DNA from: Capronia americana
Lineage: Eukaryota; Ascomycota; Eurotiomycetes; Chaetothyriales; Herpotrichiellaceae
Assembly: GCA_016110215.1 (NCBI GenBank)
Contig: JADWQD010000004.1
Coordinates: 1,798,001 to 1,862,000 of the forward strand
Length of the DNA: 64,000 nucleotides
Reading direction: 5' to 3'
Shown: positions 53,924 to 64,000 of the stretch, piece by piece
How positions within the stretch are numbered: position 1 is the stretch's first letter
How the letters are laid out: every line of letters starts with the position of its first letter
Position numbers and translations under genes: made by a program
The notes under the pieces: model-generated
What the model saw: the letters and a program-made list of their open reading frames with translations, nothing else
Told to the model about the DNA's origin: nothing
Databases searched by the model: none

Positions 53924-56900
53924 ATGTCAAGACCAAGGAAACGGGCAGCGCCCGCGGACGGCGACGACCAGAGTAAGGATAGTCCGGAGTCATCGCCTCC
54001 CCGCCGCGCCTCGGTGAGTTCTCCTCGATCGTGAGCATGCCCACGGCCCGTTCTTACAGTTGCAACAGAACAAGCGAAGACGCACGAGCGACGAGTCCTC
54101 CGTACCCAAGGACACTTTCAGCGATCAAGATGGCCGTGGGAGCACTCCGCCGTCTGACGTCGACTCAGAGGGTGATTCGGAAGAAGATGAAGAGATACTC
54201 ATGCACATGACCCAGGCCTTGGAGGCACGAAAGGAGCGCGGAGAACTCATCAATGAACCCGCCGAGTACGGCATCTTGGAGGAGGTCCAAGTCATCAACT
54301 TCATGTGCCATAAGGGCTTTGCTTTCAAGTTGGGTCCGCTAATCAACTTCATCTGCGGCAAAAACGGGAGCGGGAAAAGTGCCATCCTCACTGCCATCAT
54401 TCTGTGCTTGGGAGGCAAAGCGTCGGCGACCAATCGAGGTGCTCGCCTGCAGAATTTCATCAAGGAAGGAGAAGACCATGCCACCATCCTCTGCAAAATC
54501 AAGAATCAAGGTGAGAATGCCTACATGCCTGAACTCTACGGGGCGACGATTCAGGTGGAACGACATATCCAGCGTAACGGCAGCAGTGGGTTCAAGATCA
54601 AGTCTGAGAAAGGCCGTGTGGTCTCTACCCGAAAGTCCGACCTTGAGGAGATCTGCGACCACATGATGTTGCAGATTGAGAATCCCTTGGCTGTCCTCTC
54701 TCAAGACCAGGCTCGCCAGTTCCTTTCGGGTTCGAGTCCAACCGAGAAGTACAAATTCTTCATGAAGGGTGTGCAGCTTGAACAACTCGACCAGGATTAC
54801 CGCCTCATCGAAGAGCAGCTCGACAACATCAGTGCCAGAATCCGCGAAAGAGAACCGGATCTCAAGGTGCTCAAGGACAGGCATGAGCGAGCGGCTACCA
54901 AGTTGGCTATAGCCGAAAAGCATGAGGGCATGCGCGCCAAGTTGCGCGAGCAGACCAGGCAGCTCACCTGGGCCCAAGTTGCGGCCAAGGAGGATATTCG
55001 AGACGAATATCTCGAAGAAATCCGGAAGACAGACGACAGGATAGCGGCTGCTCAGGCCAAGGCCGAGGAGCTCGACACAGTCTTTCAGCGATCCGACGCA
55101 GCTCTGACCGCGGCGAAGGAGGAATACGAAGCTGCAAAGAGAGAAGTTGACCGCCTCAAGGCTGAGAAAGCCGAAGAGAAAGCGCAATATGACGAAATCA
55201 AAAAGAGCTGCATAGACGCTCAAGCCGAACAGCGACAAATTGGTCTCCACGTCAAATCGGCCGAGGAGAATATCGCAAAGAGGAAGGAGGCCATCGGTCA
55301 AGAGGAGCACAGACTGGCAGAACTCGATGGAGGCGGTGCCGCTCGTCGCATTGCTGAACGCGATGTCGCGGAAGAAGCAGTCTTGGCCCTGAAACGAAAA
55401 CAAAGTGAGCACATAGAGCAGAGACAATCCTGCGTGGACAATGTTGCTCGGATGCAGAAGCTCTTGGAGGACACCGCCCAGGCGAAGAAGCAGGAGGACG
55501 CCAGGGTCACCGAGCTGGAAAACCTGATCAAATCTCTCAAGGAAAACCGCGACTCGCAAGATTCGGCTCTACACAAGAACATGAGGGTCTTGCTACAAGC
55601 AATACAGCAGGAAAGAGGTTTTCAGGAACGCCCTGTAGGTCCGATCGCAAAGCACGTCAGACTGCTGAAACCGGAGTGGTCTGCGATACTGGAATCAGTC
55701 TTTGGCAAGGCCCTTGCCGGCTTCATTGTCACCAGCAAGCGGGACGAGACTCTACTGAGCAGTATCATGCGACGAAATGGGTGCGGCGATCTGCCCATCT
55801 TTATCACCAACCACTCGCCCCTGGACGTCGAGTCACATCTGCCAGACGTTCGCTACCAGACAATTTTGAGTGCGCTGGAAATTGACCACGAGCTGGTCAA
55901 GAAGCAACTCATCATCGCCAACCAAATCGAACAGTCCATCCTGATTCCCGATGTATTCGAAGCCACAGAAGTACTCCGCAATGGCGGCACGCCCTTGCCC
56001 CGCGTTCGACGGTGCTTCTGCCTGGGTCAAAAGGTCAAGGAAAAAGGTTTTATGCTGTCTTATCGCGGCGGAACTGTGGCCCAAGATCCGACACATGGTT
56101 GGACGAAAGCTCCCAGGATGAAGACCGATGTGGGAGAGAACATTCGTTTACAGGAACGAACACTGGAGGAACGCAAGGCTGAACGACTTCGCGCAGAGCA
56201 AGAATTCGGCAGCGCTCGGAACCGGCATCTGAAGGCGAAGCAGACCCTCAAAGCCCATGACAACCGCACGGCCGAACTCCGAGTCGAAGTGCAGAAAGCG
56301 GAAGACAGGGTTGAGCAACTGGAAGATGCTATCAAGGACGACCATGTCGAGAGTGGAAAGCTCGAGCAGCTGCGTAAAGAACTACAAAAAGCCGAGGACG
56401 AATTGAAAGTGCACGAGAACTCCTTCGAAGATTCGGTCAATGAGCTCGACGAGCTGAAAAAGAAGCTTCGGACGGCGCATGACAAATGCAACAAAGCGGA
56501 CGAGCGGACCCAGATGGCTAATGCAGTAGCCGAGAAGGCCAAAGAAGCAGCTCAGGCCGCAAGTCGGAAACGGGAGTATGACCTGTACGAAAAGAACAAT
56601 GCTTTTGCCATCATTGGGGAGGGTCAGAACGACCGTGGCTCGCTGGAGCGGAGATTAAAAGAGATCGAGGATCAGGTTGCCAGTTTTACCGAGCAAGCGC
56701 GGGCGGTGTGTGAACGAGTCAATCTTCGTGAAGGGGACACGTATGAGAGCTTGAAGAGGAAGCACGAAAAGCTAAAGGCAGAATATGAGAAGTGGAAGAA
56801 ACAAGTTGGCGACCCGGCTCAATTAGCTGCTGAAGCTTCGAAGTGCTCCAAGGCATTTCGGAAGGCCGAGGACGACATGAAGACTCTGGAATCATTACAG

Positions 56901-57456
56901 GAACAACTCCGAAGGACGCTCACGAACAGGAAGATGCGGTGGGAAAGGTTCCGGCAACACATCACCGCTCGGTCAAGGGCGGGCTTCATAATGAAGCTGA
57001 GCGAAAGAGGATTTCGAGGGAAATTGCACGTCGACCACGTGAAGAAAGTGATGGACATCGCGGTTGAACCCGACATCACAAGACGGAGCGCAGAGGGTCG
57101 AAGTGCAAAGACTCTTTCTGGGGGTGAGAAGTCGTTCTCCCAGATCTGTCTCTTGCTTTCGATCTGGGAGGCAATGGGGGTTCCTATCCGATGCCTCGAC
57201 GAGTTCGACGTGTTCATGGATGCAGTCAACAGGAACACCAGCGTCAAGTTGTTGATCGATGGGGCAAGACACAGTACGAGCGGGCAATTTATTCTGATCA
57301 GTCCTGGCACGCAGTCTGACATCCCCATTGCCGACGACGTCAACAGAGTCGAGTAAGTCGAACCGCGTACCATTTGTTTCGCATACATTCTAACTGGGCT
57401 ATAGGTGTGCACCTCCAAAGAGAGGTCAAACCACGCTCCCTTTCGGACCGGGCTGA
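53924..57456 (+). CDS. SMC6: SMC6 (Smc5/6 complex ATPase, DNA repair)
   Basis: Exons 53924-54013, 54060-57352 and 57405-57456 give 1144 aa; introns are 46 and 52 nt. The head ATPase is split as usual in SMC proteins: Walker A GKNGSGKS at about 130-137 after VQVINFMCHKGF, and at the far end the signature LSGGEKSFSQ followed by Walker B-like IRCLDEFDVFMDAVNR. Between them run two long coiled coils around a hinge at about 540-650 (RPVGPIAKHVRLLKPEWSAILESVFG...). SMC6-type features are the short N-terminus with basic KRRRTSDESS and the tail CAPPKRGQTTLPFGPG, like the PERGQT ending known in the family. With Smc5 and Nse proteins it resolves recombination intermediates. The last exon is short (16 residues and stop). 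Confidence 0.93.
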
Positions 57457-59297
57457 AGATTGAGTGCGCTACCGTCATCGCAGATTGAAGATGGAATAGC
57501 GTGATGTGTACATTGTTTGAAGAACGGTCTCGGGAGTGCCGGGCATGGTTTCTCTTCGCATACTGTTGTCACATGCATTTTACTGTTGATGTTGATGTTG
57601 ACACCGTTGACGTTCCACAGACAGAGGCGTGTCGGATCGTGCTTCGGCCAGCGCTCTCAGCAACAGGGCTAATTGAACCATTGCAATGCGGGTCAATGCC
57701 TTGATAAGCAGCCACCATCGAATCGGCGAGATTCTATGCCCTATACGAGACAAATGCAATCGTTCTGTACGATACACATATGCAATGGCCATTGTGCAGG
57801 TCGCATCGTCACTTGCAGCCCATGTCCGAGACTTCTCGGATTCACCTGATCCTGTGTAACCACGTGCCATTCACCGAATCACGTCGACTGGATCCCGTAA
57901 CATGTTGCCTGAGCAGGTAGTAAATCTAGATAACACGCAGTGGCGGCCCAGCGTGAGGAGTACAGGCATGGTCTGTGGTGGCTCCTTTCTGGGCTTCAAC
58001 ATAAAGTTGTGCCACTTTCGCAACATTCCTTCGTCACATGCGGCAGCAATGCAGTTCTGTTGGGAAAAGCCGTGGATGGGCCCGTCGAGTCTTTGCAGAG
58101 CATCGACGACGGCTACATATCTGGACCGTGCGGCTGCGCAACATCATGCTTACACTCACAAGACAGCAACGTTTTCTGCCCTAGCAAAGGTTGACCGTGA
58201 AGATCTCACAGCACCAATCGTTCGCGATCCTCACCTCACCTGCCACGATGGGGATGCATCACGGCGAGTCTAGGGAGACATATATCCCACGCCCCAAGCC
58301 AGCCCGGGGGGACTGCCACAGAGAGGAGAACGAAAGGCTCTACTGCACCGAAGCCCTCCCGTCAGAGGTTGGCAAGATGCATGCCGGATCCAATGTCCTC
58401 AAGATCAGCGTCTCGCATGCGCGAAACAACGTCCTCAAGACCAGAAACTGCGGCTGCGTCTTACCTTGCGTGAGAGGAAGGTTGGGGCAGTTCTCTCGCT
58501 TTTTGCTTGCACCATGATTGCTGACCTTGCCCAGTTGTCCTTGCAAAAGCGCCAGTGGGCCCGGCCGTTGTCCTCCAAGCTGTTCTTGCCTCTGCAACTA
58601 GGCGGGCAGGTGGCCGTACACCTGGAGGTTCGAGCTATGGCTCCTGATATGTCCTTATGGCATAGAAGTGATGTGTTGTGCCCATAGGGGTATCTGGGGC
58701 GGTGATAAGGGTCGCGAAGGGTTCACCGAGCCGACAATGCATCATCAGACGAATAATCACTATTGAGTAAAGGTTGGTAGTGCAGAGAATGAACTGGAAT
58801 AGAGCGCTCGTCGTCTTGCCGAAAGCGGTTAGCGCGTGTTTGGGCTGGGCTTGGCAGCATCTGATCTGCAAGCGCATTGCGGCAGCCACATGGAAACCAA
58901 GTGTGAATTAAAAGCCTGGCAACTCAATCCTACTTTACCACGTCCTCAATTCTTGAGCAACAGCCTCACTCTCGCCATCTGATCTAAACTCCTCGTACAA
59001 GGCAACCGAACTTCCTCGACACTCTTAAAAGATCCGCTGACACGGCTGAAAGAGCTTTCAATCCGCCCTACACAAAGAGAACGACGTTCCAATCCACCAA
59101 CCCAGGAAACCCCTCTCCTCCCACTGCCAGTACCTCGATCTCATACAGGCACTGCGCCGCTCCTCGCCGTTAACAGTTTTTTCGAGTCATAAAGAACTCG
59201 CCTCTGCGCTAGACAAAGCCATCCGCACTCGCACTTCCTCCTACCCCTCTCACCCTGCGCTCCTCTCCACCATAGCTACCCTCAACAGCCCGCCACG
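57457..59297. other. Intergenic and long leader region of the Dhh1 gene
   Basis: About 1.84 kb. Open frames at 57.9-58.5 kb on both strands have no motif. The last 350 nt before 59298 are C/T-rich with few ATGs, as expected for a long fungal leader. No RNA gene or repeat was identified. Confidence 0.45.
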
Positions 59298-60842
59298 ATG
59301 ACGGACGCTTTAGCAGCACAGCTCAACAAGACGTCGTTGAACGATGGCGCAGACGACTCAAACTGGAAAGACTCACTCAAGCTTCCCGCAAAAGACACCA
59401 GACAACAGACTGAAGATGTGACGGCGACCAAAGGCTTGGAATTTGAGGATTTTTACATCAAGCGGGAATTGATGATGGGCATATTCGAAGCCGGGTTCGA
59501 GAAGCCCTCACCTATCCAAGAAGAGACCATTCCCGTCGCCCTCACCGGTCGAGACGTCCTGGCCCGAGCGAAGAACGGAACCGGCAAGACGGCGGCCTTT
59601 GTGATTCCTACCCTCGAACGAATCAACCCCAAGAACCCCAAGACGCAGGCCCTGATCCTGGTGCCTACTCGGGAACTCGCCCTTCAGACGTCACAAGTCT
59701 GCAAGACTCTCGGAAAGCATTTAGGCATCAATGTCATGGTCACCACGGGTGGGACGGGGCTGAAAGATGATATCCTCAGATTAGGAGAGCCAGTCCACAT
59801 TATTGTCGGCACGCCTGGCAGAATTCTTGACCTCGCAAGCAAGGGCGTTGCGGATCTGTCTGAATGCCCCATCTTTGTCATGGACGAAGCCGACAAGCTT
59901 CTGTCCCCCGAGTTTACCGTCGTCATTGAGCAGCTGCTCTCCTTCCACCCCAAAGACCGCCAAGTCATGCTGTTCAGCGCCACTTTCCCCATGATTGTCA
60001 AGACCTTCAAAGACAAGCATATGCGCAATCCCTACGAAATCAATCTCATGGACGAGCTCACCCTCCGCGGCATCACCCAGTATTATGCCTTTGTTGAAGA
60101 GAAACAGAAGGTTCATTGTCTGAACACGCTGTTTTCCAAACTCCAGATCAACCAGTCCATCATCTTCTGCAACTCGACCAATCGCGTCGAACTTCTCGCA
60201 AAGAAGATCACCGAGCTCGGCTACTCCTGTTTCTATTCTCATGCCAAGATGCTGCAACAGAATCGCAACAAGGTCTTCCACGATTTCCGCGCCGGTGTCA
60301 GTCGGAACCTGGTGTGCTCGGATCTCCTCACTCGCGGTATCGACATTCAGGCTGTCAACGTTGTGATCAACTTCGACTTCCCCAAGAACGCAGAGACGTA
60401 CCTTCATCGTATCGGTCGGTCTGGTCGATTTGGGCATCGTGGTCTGGCTATTAACCTGATCAATTGGGATGACCGCTATAATCTGTACAAGATCGAACAA
60501 GAGCTGGGCACCGAGATCCAGCCGATTCCTCCGTCCATTGACAAGAGTCTGTATGTATACGACAATCCAGAAAACATTCCTCGCGCGTTGCCTCCTCCGG
60601 CTCCGGCGGCCAAATCGAACGCGCCAAACGCACCTGCAAATCAGCAAGCCACCAATGCCAACGGTCAATATCCGCAGTATAGGAGATCACAGAACCAATT
60701 CAATGGCTTCCCGCAGCAGCAATACAACAACAGCCAAGGACGAGGTGGATATCGAGGCCGAGGTCGTGGCCAGGGTGCTCGAGGGCGCGGAGGTCATCCT
60801 CAACAGGCGGCGGCAGCAACTGTGGGCCAAACCGCTCAATAG
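59298..60842 (+). CDS. DHH1: DEAD-box RNA helicase Dhh1 (DDX6 family)
   Basis: A single exon of 514 codons. Helicase motifs are in order: FEKPSPIQEE (Q motif), AKNGTGKT at 91-98, PTRELALQ, GTPGR, DEAD at 196-199, SAT at 227-229, SIIFCNS, ARG-type TRGIDI and HRIGRSGRFG at 370-379. The core GLEFEDFYIKRELMMGIFEAGFEKPSPIQEE is diagnostic of Dhh1/DDX6. The tail beyond about residue 430 is Gln/Asn/Pro-rich, then an RGG-type GRGGYRGRGRGQGARGRGG end, which favours RNA binding and condensate formation. Dhh1 activates mRNA decapping and represses translation in cytoplasmic P-bodies. The start is the first ATG (CCACGATGAC) after a pyrimidine-rich leader. Confidence 0.95.
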   Translation: MTDALAAQLNKTSLNDGADDSNWKDSLKLPAKDTRQQTEDVTATKGLEFEDFYIKRELMMGIFEAGFEKPSPIQEETIPVALTGRDVLARAKNGTGKTAAFVIPTLERINPKNPKTQALILVPTRELALQTSQVCKTLGKHLGINVMVTTGGTGLKDDILRLGEPVHIIVGTPGRILDLASKGVADLSECPIFVMDEADKLLSPEFTVVIEQLLSFHPKDRQVMLFSATFPMIVKTFKDKHMRNPYEINLMDELTLRGITQYYAFVEEKQKVHCLNTLFSKLQINQSIIFCNSTNRVELLAKKITELGYSCFYSHAKMLQQNRNKVFHDFRAGVSRNLVCSDLLTRGIDIQAVNVVINFDFPKNAETYLHRIGRSGRFGHRGLAINLINWDDRYNLYKIEQELGTEIQPIPPSIDKSLYVYDNPENIPRALPPPAPAAKSNAPNAPANQQATNANGQYPQYRRSQNQFNGFPQQQYNNSQGRGGYRGRGRGQGARGRGGHPQQAAAATVGQTAQ

Positions 60843-61317
60843 TTTCCCGATTCACGGCGCATCTTGTGGTTGTTTCTCTATTTTCTGTTTCACGGCGTCC
60901 GTCTATCTCTTCAGGGTTACGAAGGGTCTATGACATGCGACATGCGCAAGCTGGGAGTTTCATCATGGCCGGCTAATACGGTTTTGCTGCTTAACCGGAT
61001 CTGTACAACAGCGTACGTACAGTTTCTGCTTCTTTTTGGCAGAGGGTGTTTTTCTGGATCGGATCGACGGCCGGATGGCTACCGGCTCTCCGCCGAGCAA
61101 GATTCGGTCGGTGTTTCATGGCTTATGACATTGTATGTCCTGAAGAGCCATGTTGCGATGGGAGTCGCGGGGACGACTGGCGCAAAAGTTCCAAGGATCA
61201 TGCCAGACTTCTACATGGATTGTAGATCTGCATGGCGTTTGCTGGCTATTTGCTTTACTCTCATTCAATCTCAGACATATCAGCCTACAACGACCCAACC
61301 CCCAACCCGCAGGCACG

Positions 61318-61807
61318 ATGCTCGACACCTCCTTCTATTCAATACTACCTACTTCGACCCCCAGCCTCACGCTCCGCCCACTACACCTGACGCATACCCA
61401 AGCCATTATCGACGACCTCAACGAGCTACTCCAGACTTTCTTTTCTACTCACACCAAACATGAAGACACCCAACCATCAATTACATATTCAGACACCATA
61501 CGTCCTAGGCTTAATCCTCGATACTCCTCTCCACCCTCACGCTCTCCCCACCGCCACTGTCATCCCTGAAACTTTCCTCTCGTCACTCGACGTCACCTGG
61601 CGTGTCTCCTTGCCCAGGGCCGGACATCAACAAATCTCCAACGCAATCTATTACCCGCATCCATACCAATTTCCGTTCCCGCGCAAAGTATCGCTCGCTA
61701 CTTTAGTCAACAATGAGAAGCGAAGTGCGATTCGCCATGCACGCAGGCCACCACAGAAAACCACAAAAATCACCAAAAAAAGAATAGGAGGAAAGCCAGT
61801 AGCCTGA
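61318..61807 (+). CDS. Doubtful gene: two overlapping frames without a usable intron
   Basis: From the ATG at 61318 a frame of 83 codons ends at 61569. A second frame (ATG 61460, 115 codons) ends at 61807 with a basic tail (NNEKRSAIRHARRPPQKTTKITKKRIGGKP). Both look mildly protein-like (for example LPTATVIPETFLSSLDVTWRVS). Joining them would require an intron donor, but between 61318 and about 61500 the only GT is in ACGTCC, a poor donor. They might be a frameshifted young or decaying gene, or chance frames in C-rich DNA. No family was recognised. Confidence 0.25.
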
Positions 61808-62469
61808 AACCCCTAAGTTCGAGGTACCGAAGAGCTAGTTGTACTTGAATGCCTGGACGCAGAATCTCGTTGACAAACAAGACTGCGGAACGAGATGCTC
61901 TTCGAACGGGGTTTCAGCTCGACAAGGGAGAAGGCAGTTAGTGTCAAATTGATACCACTATAGGACAGACGTCTTTTCGTGGACCGACCAACCTACCTAT
62001 CTAGATACTACAGGTTGCAGGGATCTGTTCCACATGCCGCTCGATCTCGAGATGGAGAAGAATGAACAAGACTGCCTTTCTTTCCTCTGAAACGTCAGAA
62101 CCCAGAATCTTCTGGTTTGGTTCAATCTACTGTGTAATTGCTCCTCCGTGCGATTCCTCTCCGTTTCGATGACCTGGTACGAGTGCGAATATGTGACTTG
62201 ACTTGATGGAAGCAAGAGCCCTCGTCACAGCCCGCCTCACCACACCACATTTCACCTCGCTTTCAGTCCTCGCCTATGCCCATCATCTGATACACAGTGC
62301 GCAGTGCCTCGCGCCTAATGCACGAGACTCAACAGCCTGTCGACGACACATTTGATTCTGATCTGATTCTGATCTGGCAAACCTACAAGGTACTTATCAA
62401 GAAACTCATCACGTATACTCCCTCCGTTCTCTAGGATGGAACTTTCTTACTCCTTACTTCCCTACTTGA

Positions 62470-62502
62470 GCCTGCTGCTACTGCTACTGCTACTGCTACT
62501 AT
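62470..62502. repeat. (CTGCTA)n triplet-like repeat
   Basis: About five CTG/CTA hexamers in a row in intergenic DNA. Confidence 0.7.
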
Positions 62503-62633
62503 CCTGCACTGTACCGTGCTGTATTTATTTCATTTATACGGCAGCATACCTCGTACGTGACTACATACCTATATCAACATAGAAAACCGCACCTTCCCCC
62601 CTCACCCTCCCAGTGGGAGTAAGTACAAGAGGT

Positions 62634-62675
62634 ACAAGGTACAAGGTACAAGGCACAAGGTACAAGGCACAAGGT
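62634..62675. repeat. ACAAGG(T/C) heptamer tandem array
   Basis: Six consecutive heptamers ACAAGGT or ACAAGGC, preceded by one diverged copy. The array is head to tail, alternating T and C in the last base. Confidence 0.8.
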
Positions 62676-63103
62676 TCAGAACTAAGGAGTATGTCCTCCG
62701 TACGCTACCCGACTCTCCTGGCCATTGTCATTGTCGTCATCTGCTGTTCGTCCTTTTCCACGCATTGCACTCGGGGGCCGTCAAGTCGTATAGTACATAC
62801 ATACATACGTTGAACATAACAATTCAGTCTATAGGACATAGGACATAGGGTATAAGGTGTGAATGGAGGGAACTAGTTGCCCGAATCTGATCTGTGCCAT
62901 GCGTGCATGCACTGCGACATCAAAGAGTCCGGTGGTGTGGCGTGGTGTGGTGTGGTATAGAGAGCAGACACCGAAGTTAAGTGCGCCCTGAATCTGCACT
63001 ATCGCCTGGCGAAGGTCCCTTCGTTGTCTCTCTTGCGATGGATGAGGTTGCTGGTGGGCAGGACATATCCATCTGACAGGTCTTTCGTACAAGAGCGATC
63101 TTG

Positions 63104-64000
63104 TCACTCTTCGCTCACCTCTCGCGGAAGTGCATTCGCATCGTCTTGTGAGATTGGTGTGCTGGCTGTTTCCTCCATGTCGACCTGCTTCGGTACGGCT
63201 GTGGGTCCGTTCTCTTCATGTCCTTGAGTATCGGTGGATGCCGCCTCATTCGTCTCTGGTGGGATTGGTGTGCTAGTTGTTTCCACATTGACGTCCTCGG
63301 ATAAGGGTGCAGACAAGCCTTCGTCATCGGCTTGAGAGGTACGGATGGGCACCGCCTCGTTCGATTCTTCAGGGACAGCACCAATCACCGATTCCTCGTT
63401 GTGTTCTTTCGATGCAGCATTGGATGCCGCCTCGTCAAGCTCTTCTGGGACTAGAGGGCTATTTTGTTCCACTCCGGCTTCCTCGGGCATAGTTGTGACC
63501 GCTTCGTCGTCATGGGCCCTATGGGAAGCGTCGATAGATGCTTCCTCATTCATCTCCTCTGGGATGGGTGCGGGTGCTTCCACGTCGGCTTCCCCCGCTA
63601 CCTGTAAAGGCTCAGCATCCTCGTTGTCACCCTGAGGGAGAGCTACGGGCGCTGCCTCGCTCACTTCTTGTTCCTCAGTTGTCAAAGCTGGCTGCACTTG
63701 GTCTTCTTGGGATATGGAGGTGGCCGCGGTGTCTTCGTTGATTTCTTCTGAGATTGGTATGGGAGCATCGTCCTCCTTGCTTTCTTCTGGTATGGCACTA
63801 GGGTCAGCCACCTCGTGAATTTCTTCTGGCTGGGTCACGTCCGTCGCCTCGTTGTTATCGTCCAATGGAATAGCCGGTACCGATGTCTCCTCGTTGACTT
63901 CTGACTGAGGTGGAAGTGTCGTCCCTTCGGTGGCTTCTGGTGAGACACTCGGAAGTGATGTCTCTTCGTTGGCTTCATGTGGCTGCATGACGTCCGCTGG
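63104..64000 (-). CDS. Acidic repetitive protein, partial (extends beyond window)
   Basis: The minus-strand frame is open from the right edge to a stop at 63104, at least 298 codons. An ATG at 63988 is possible, but the codons before it (PADV) continue the repeat pattern, so the start is probably outside. The sequence is built of degenerate 20-26 residue repeats with the theme PxExxNExxxxxPIPxExNEEAS: segments such as VNEETSVPAIP, INEDTAATSI, MNEEASIDAS and TNEAASTDT. It is rich in Glu, Ala, Pro, Thr and Asn, nearly free of aromatics and basic residues, so acidic and disordered. No catalytic motif or membrane segment is visible. It may be the C-terminal repeat domain of a longer protein. Confidence 0.6.
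   Translation of the reverse strand, partial: PADVMQPHEANEETSLPSVSPEATEGTTLPPQSEVNEETSVPAIPLDDNNEATDVTQPEEIHEVADPSAIPEESKEDDAPIPISEEINEDTAATSISQEDQVQPALTTEEQEVSEAAPVALPQGDNEDAEPLQVAGEADVEAPAPIPEEMNEEASIDASHRAHDDEAVTTMPEEAGVEQNSPLVPEELDEAASNAASKEHNEESVIGAVPEESNEAVPIRTSQADDEGLSAPLSEDVNVETTSTPIPPETNEAASTDTQGHEENGPTAVPKQVDMEETASTPISQDDANALPREVSEE

Larger units (their letters stand above)
60843..63103. other. Intergenic, 2.3 kb with simple repeats
   Basis: It contains two overlapping plus-strand frames (61318-61569 and 61460-61807, listed separately), CTG/CTA triplets at 62470-62502, ACAAGG(T/C) heptamers at 62634-62675, and GGACATA and GTGTG runs near 62835-62960. No other gene is seen. Confidence 0.45.

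Noticed and set aside
54339..55559. 406-codon minus-strand frame opposite SMC6
   Set aside because: It is the mirror of the coiled-coil coding sequence; Leu/Phe-rich translation is typical of antisense to Glu/Lys-rich helices.
62960..63010. CCGAAGTTAAG, reminiscent of a 5S rRNA segment
   Set aside because: The rest of the 5S sequence is absent on both sides, so it is a chance match.
1..64000. Secondary-metabolite cluster, CRISPR array, viral or intact transposon genes
   Set aside because: No synthase or transposase domains and no spaced direct repeats of the needed type were seen; the SDR and regulator are not accompanied by cluster genes.

Overview
This window looks like nuclear chromosomal DNA of a filamentous ascomycete (Pezizomycotina). 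Introns are short (46-138 nt), with GTRNGT-like donors and CTAAC/CTGAC-like branch sites. Genes are tightly packed on both strands, and the gene set includes a C2H2 plus Fungal_trans regulator, neutral trehalase, isocitrate lyase and a dispersed 5S rRNA gene of Aspergillus-like sequence. I lean towards Eurotiomycetes or a related class, but the genus cannot be fixed from sequence reading alone. No virus, plasmid or intact transposon was seen.

Layout. 0.7-7 kb holds a divergent pair of chromosome-cycle genes, the Cdc7-like kinase (-) and condensin HEAT subunit Cnd1 (+). Their shared promoter carries two ACGCGT boxes. The last intron of the condensin gene is 520 nt and contains a 5S rRNA gene plus a broken second 5S copy. 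7-20 kb is gene-poor, with one large C2H2/Fungal_trans regulator (12.4-15.3 kb) flanked by about 5 kb of empty sequence on each side. 20-29 kb carries a small orphan gene, an Osh6/7-type oxysterol-binding protein, a fatty aldehyde dehydrogenase and a cysteine-rich fungal orphan. 30-36 kb has neutral trehalase and isocitrate lyase. 36-39 kb has a diverged CACGTG-bearing repeat array, a Dug1-type Cys-Gly dipeptidase and mitochondrial ribosomal protein L20. 40-48 kb has a Ser/Pro-rich orphan, a membrane SDR, cystathionine gamma-synthase and protein-L-isoaspartate methyltransferase. 48-57 kb has Utp22 (ribosome biogenesis), the mitochondrial citrate carrier and Smc6. 59-61 kb has the Dhh1 DEAD-box helicase. 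The right edge cuts through an acidic repetitive protein.

How the genes relate. There is no biosynthetic cluster. Themes recur: chromosome replication and structure (Cdc7, Cnd1, Smc6, each with an upstream ACGCGT box), carbon reserve and C2/lipid metabolism (trehalase, isocitrate lyase, aldehyde dehydrogenase, citrate carrier), and sulfur amino acids (Dug1, cystathionine gamma-synthase).

The most unusual observations are the intronic 5S rRNA gene and a dispersed composite repeat. The repeat has several copies near 36 kb and an inverted copy near 44 kb, and it places paired CACGTG sites upstream of the sulfur gene.
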